In this document: positions 5,122 through 5,309 of the stretch, piece by piece
Numbering within the stretch: position 1 is the stretch's first letter
Layout of the letters: each line of letters begins with the position of its first letter
Origin: Deltaproteobacteria bacterium
GTDB lineage: Bacteria; Myxococcota_A; Polyangia; Polyangiales; Houyiibacteriaceae
Assembly: GCA_019309605.1 (NCBI GenBank)
Contig: JAFDFW010000187.1
Location: 1-5,309 of the forward strand
Direction: 5' to 3'
Length of the DNA: 5,309 nucleotides
Notes under the pieces: generated by a model
The model's input: the letters and a program-made list of their open reading frames with translations, nothing else
Databases searched by the model: none
Told to the model about the DNA's origin: nothing
Made by a program: the position numbers and the translations under genes

Positions 5122-5309
5122 CAGCGAACTGGAACGCCTGGGGCAGGGAACTGGTCGCAAAGGTCTTTGACCTCCCCGGCGATTCTGGAAATGGATGCCT
5201 CGTTCTCCACGTCGTCCACGACGTCGGCCATCCAGTTGCCCAAACGCTTCATTTCGTCCGGGCCCATACCGCGGCTCGTGATCGCGGCCGTGCCCAATCG
5301 AACGCCGCT
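5121..5309 (-). CDS. glyA: Serine hydroxymethyltransferase, C-terminal 62 residues (gene enters from the right edge)
   Basis: Only the 3' end is in the window: 62 codons plus TGA at 5123-5121, open to the right edge. The enzyme uses pyridoxal phosphate to convert serine and tetrahydrofolate into glycine and 5,10-methylene-tetrahydrofolate, the main cellular source of one-carbon units. The visible piece opens with S-G-V-R-L-G-T-A-A-I-T-S-R-G-M, the highly conserved signature of the small C-terminal domain; its Arg corresponds to E. coli Arg363, which binds the substrate carboxylate. A helical segment follows (D-E-M-K-R-L-G-N-W-M-A-D-V-V-D-D-V), then V-K-D-L-C-D-Q-F-P and a short tail, as expected for the end of GlyA. 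It is upstream of coaBC on the same strand, separated by the nested hairpin and the 31-bp repeats. The identification rests on a short but very characteristic segment. Confidence 0.93.
   Translation of the reverse strand, partial: SGVRLGTAAITSRGMGPDEMKRLGNWMADVVDDVENEASISRIAGEVKDLCDQFPAPGVPVR

Noticed and set aside
4888..5160. Minus-strand 90-codon open frame across the repeats and the glyA end
   Set aside because: It crosses the end of glyA, the hairpin, the repeats and the start of coaBC in other frames, and the protein has no recognisable character.

Overview
The window is a densely packed, G+C-rich stretch of bacterial chromosome made mostly of conserved housekeeping genes. A DUF481-type outer-membrane barrel protein points to a Gram-negative host. 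The gene types and base composition would fit a deltaproteobacterium or myxobacterium-like lineage, but that placement is inferred from style and no marker gene confirms it. I see no mobile element, CRISPR array, tRNA, rRNA, phage gene or toxin-antitoxin pair, and no convincing new biological system.

Left block, plus strand (1-1947): the 3' part of a DUF481 outer-membrane gene, then a 3-methyladenine DNA glycosylase (Aag/Mpg family), then apaG. The last two overlap by 4 bp (ATGA). A 12-bp tandem repeat lies between the first two genes. apaG converges on an unrecognised minus-strand gene (1970-2476), with a small Rho-independent terminator in the 22-bp gap.

Middle (2477-3169): a 93-bp divergent intergenic region separates that unknown gene from a plus-strand YrdC/Sua5-fold gene. 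This gene matches the YciO branch rather than the TsaC branch, because it lacks the KxR and SxN residues. It converges on the next minus-strand gene with no base between the two stop codons.

Right block, minus strand (3170-5309, transcribed right to left): the last 62 codons of glyA (serine hydroxymethyltransferase), a nested hairpin that starts at the glyA stop codon, two perfect 31-bp tandem repeats, coaBC (bifunctional coenzyme A biosynthesis enzyme), and an unrecognised Trp-rich gene that overlaps or closely follows coaBC.

Most worth a second look are the two substitutions at usual decarboxylase active-site positions in CoaBC, the 31-bp repeat in the coaBC upstream region, two unrecognised small genes, and the scarcity of Shine-Dalgarno sequences at first-in-unit genes. 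GlyA (one-carbon metabolism) and CoaBC (CoA synthesis) are both metabolic, but nothing here shows functional linkage between them. The layout looks like ordinary chromosomal packing.
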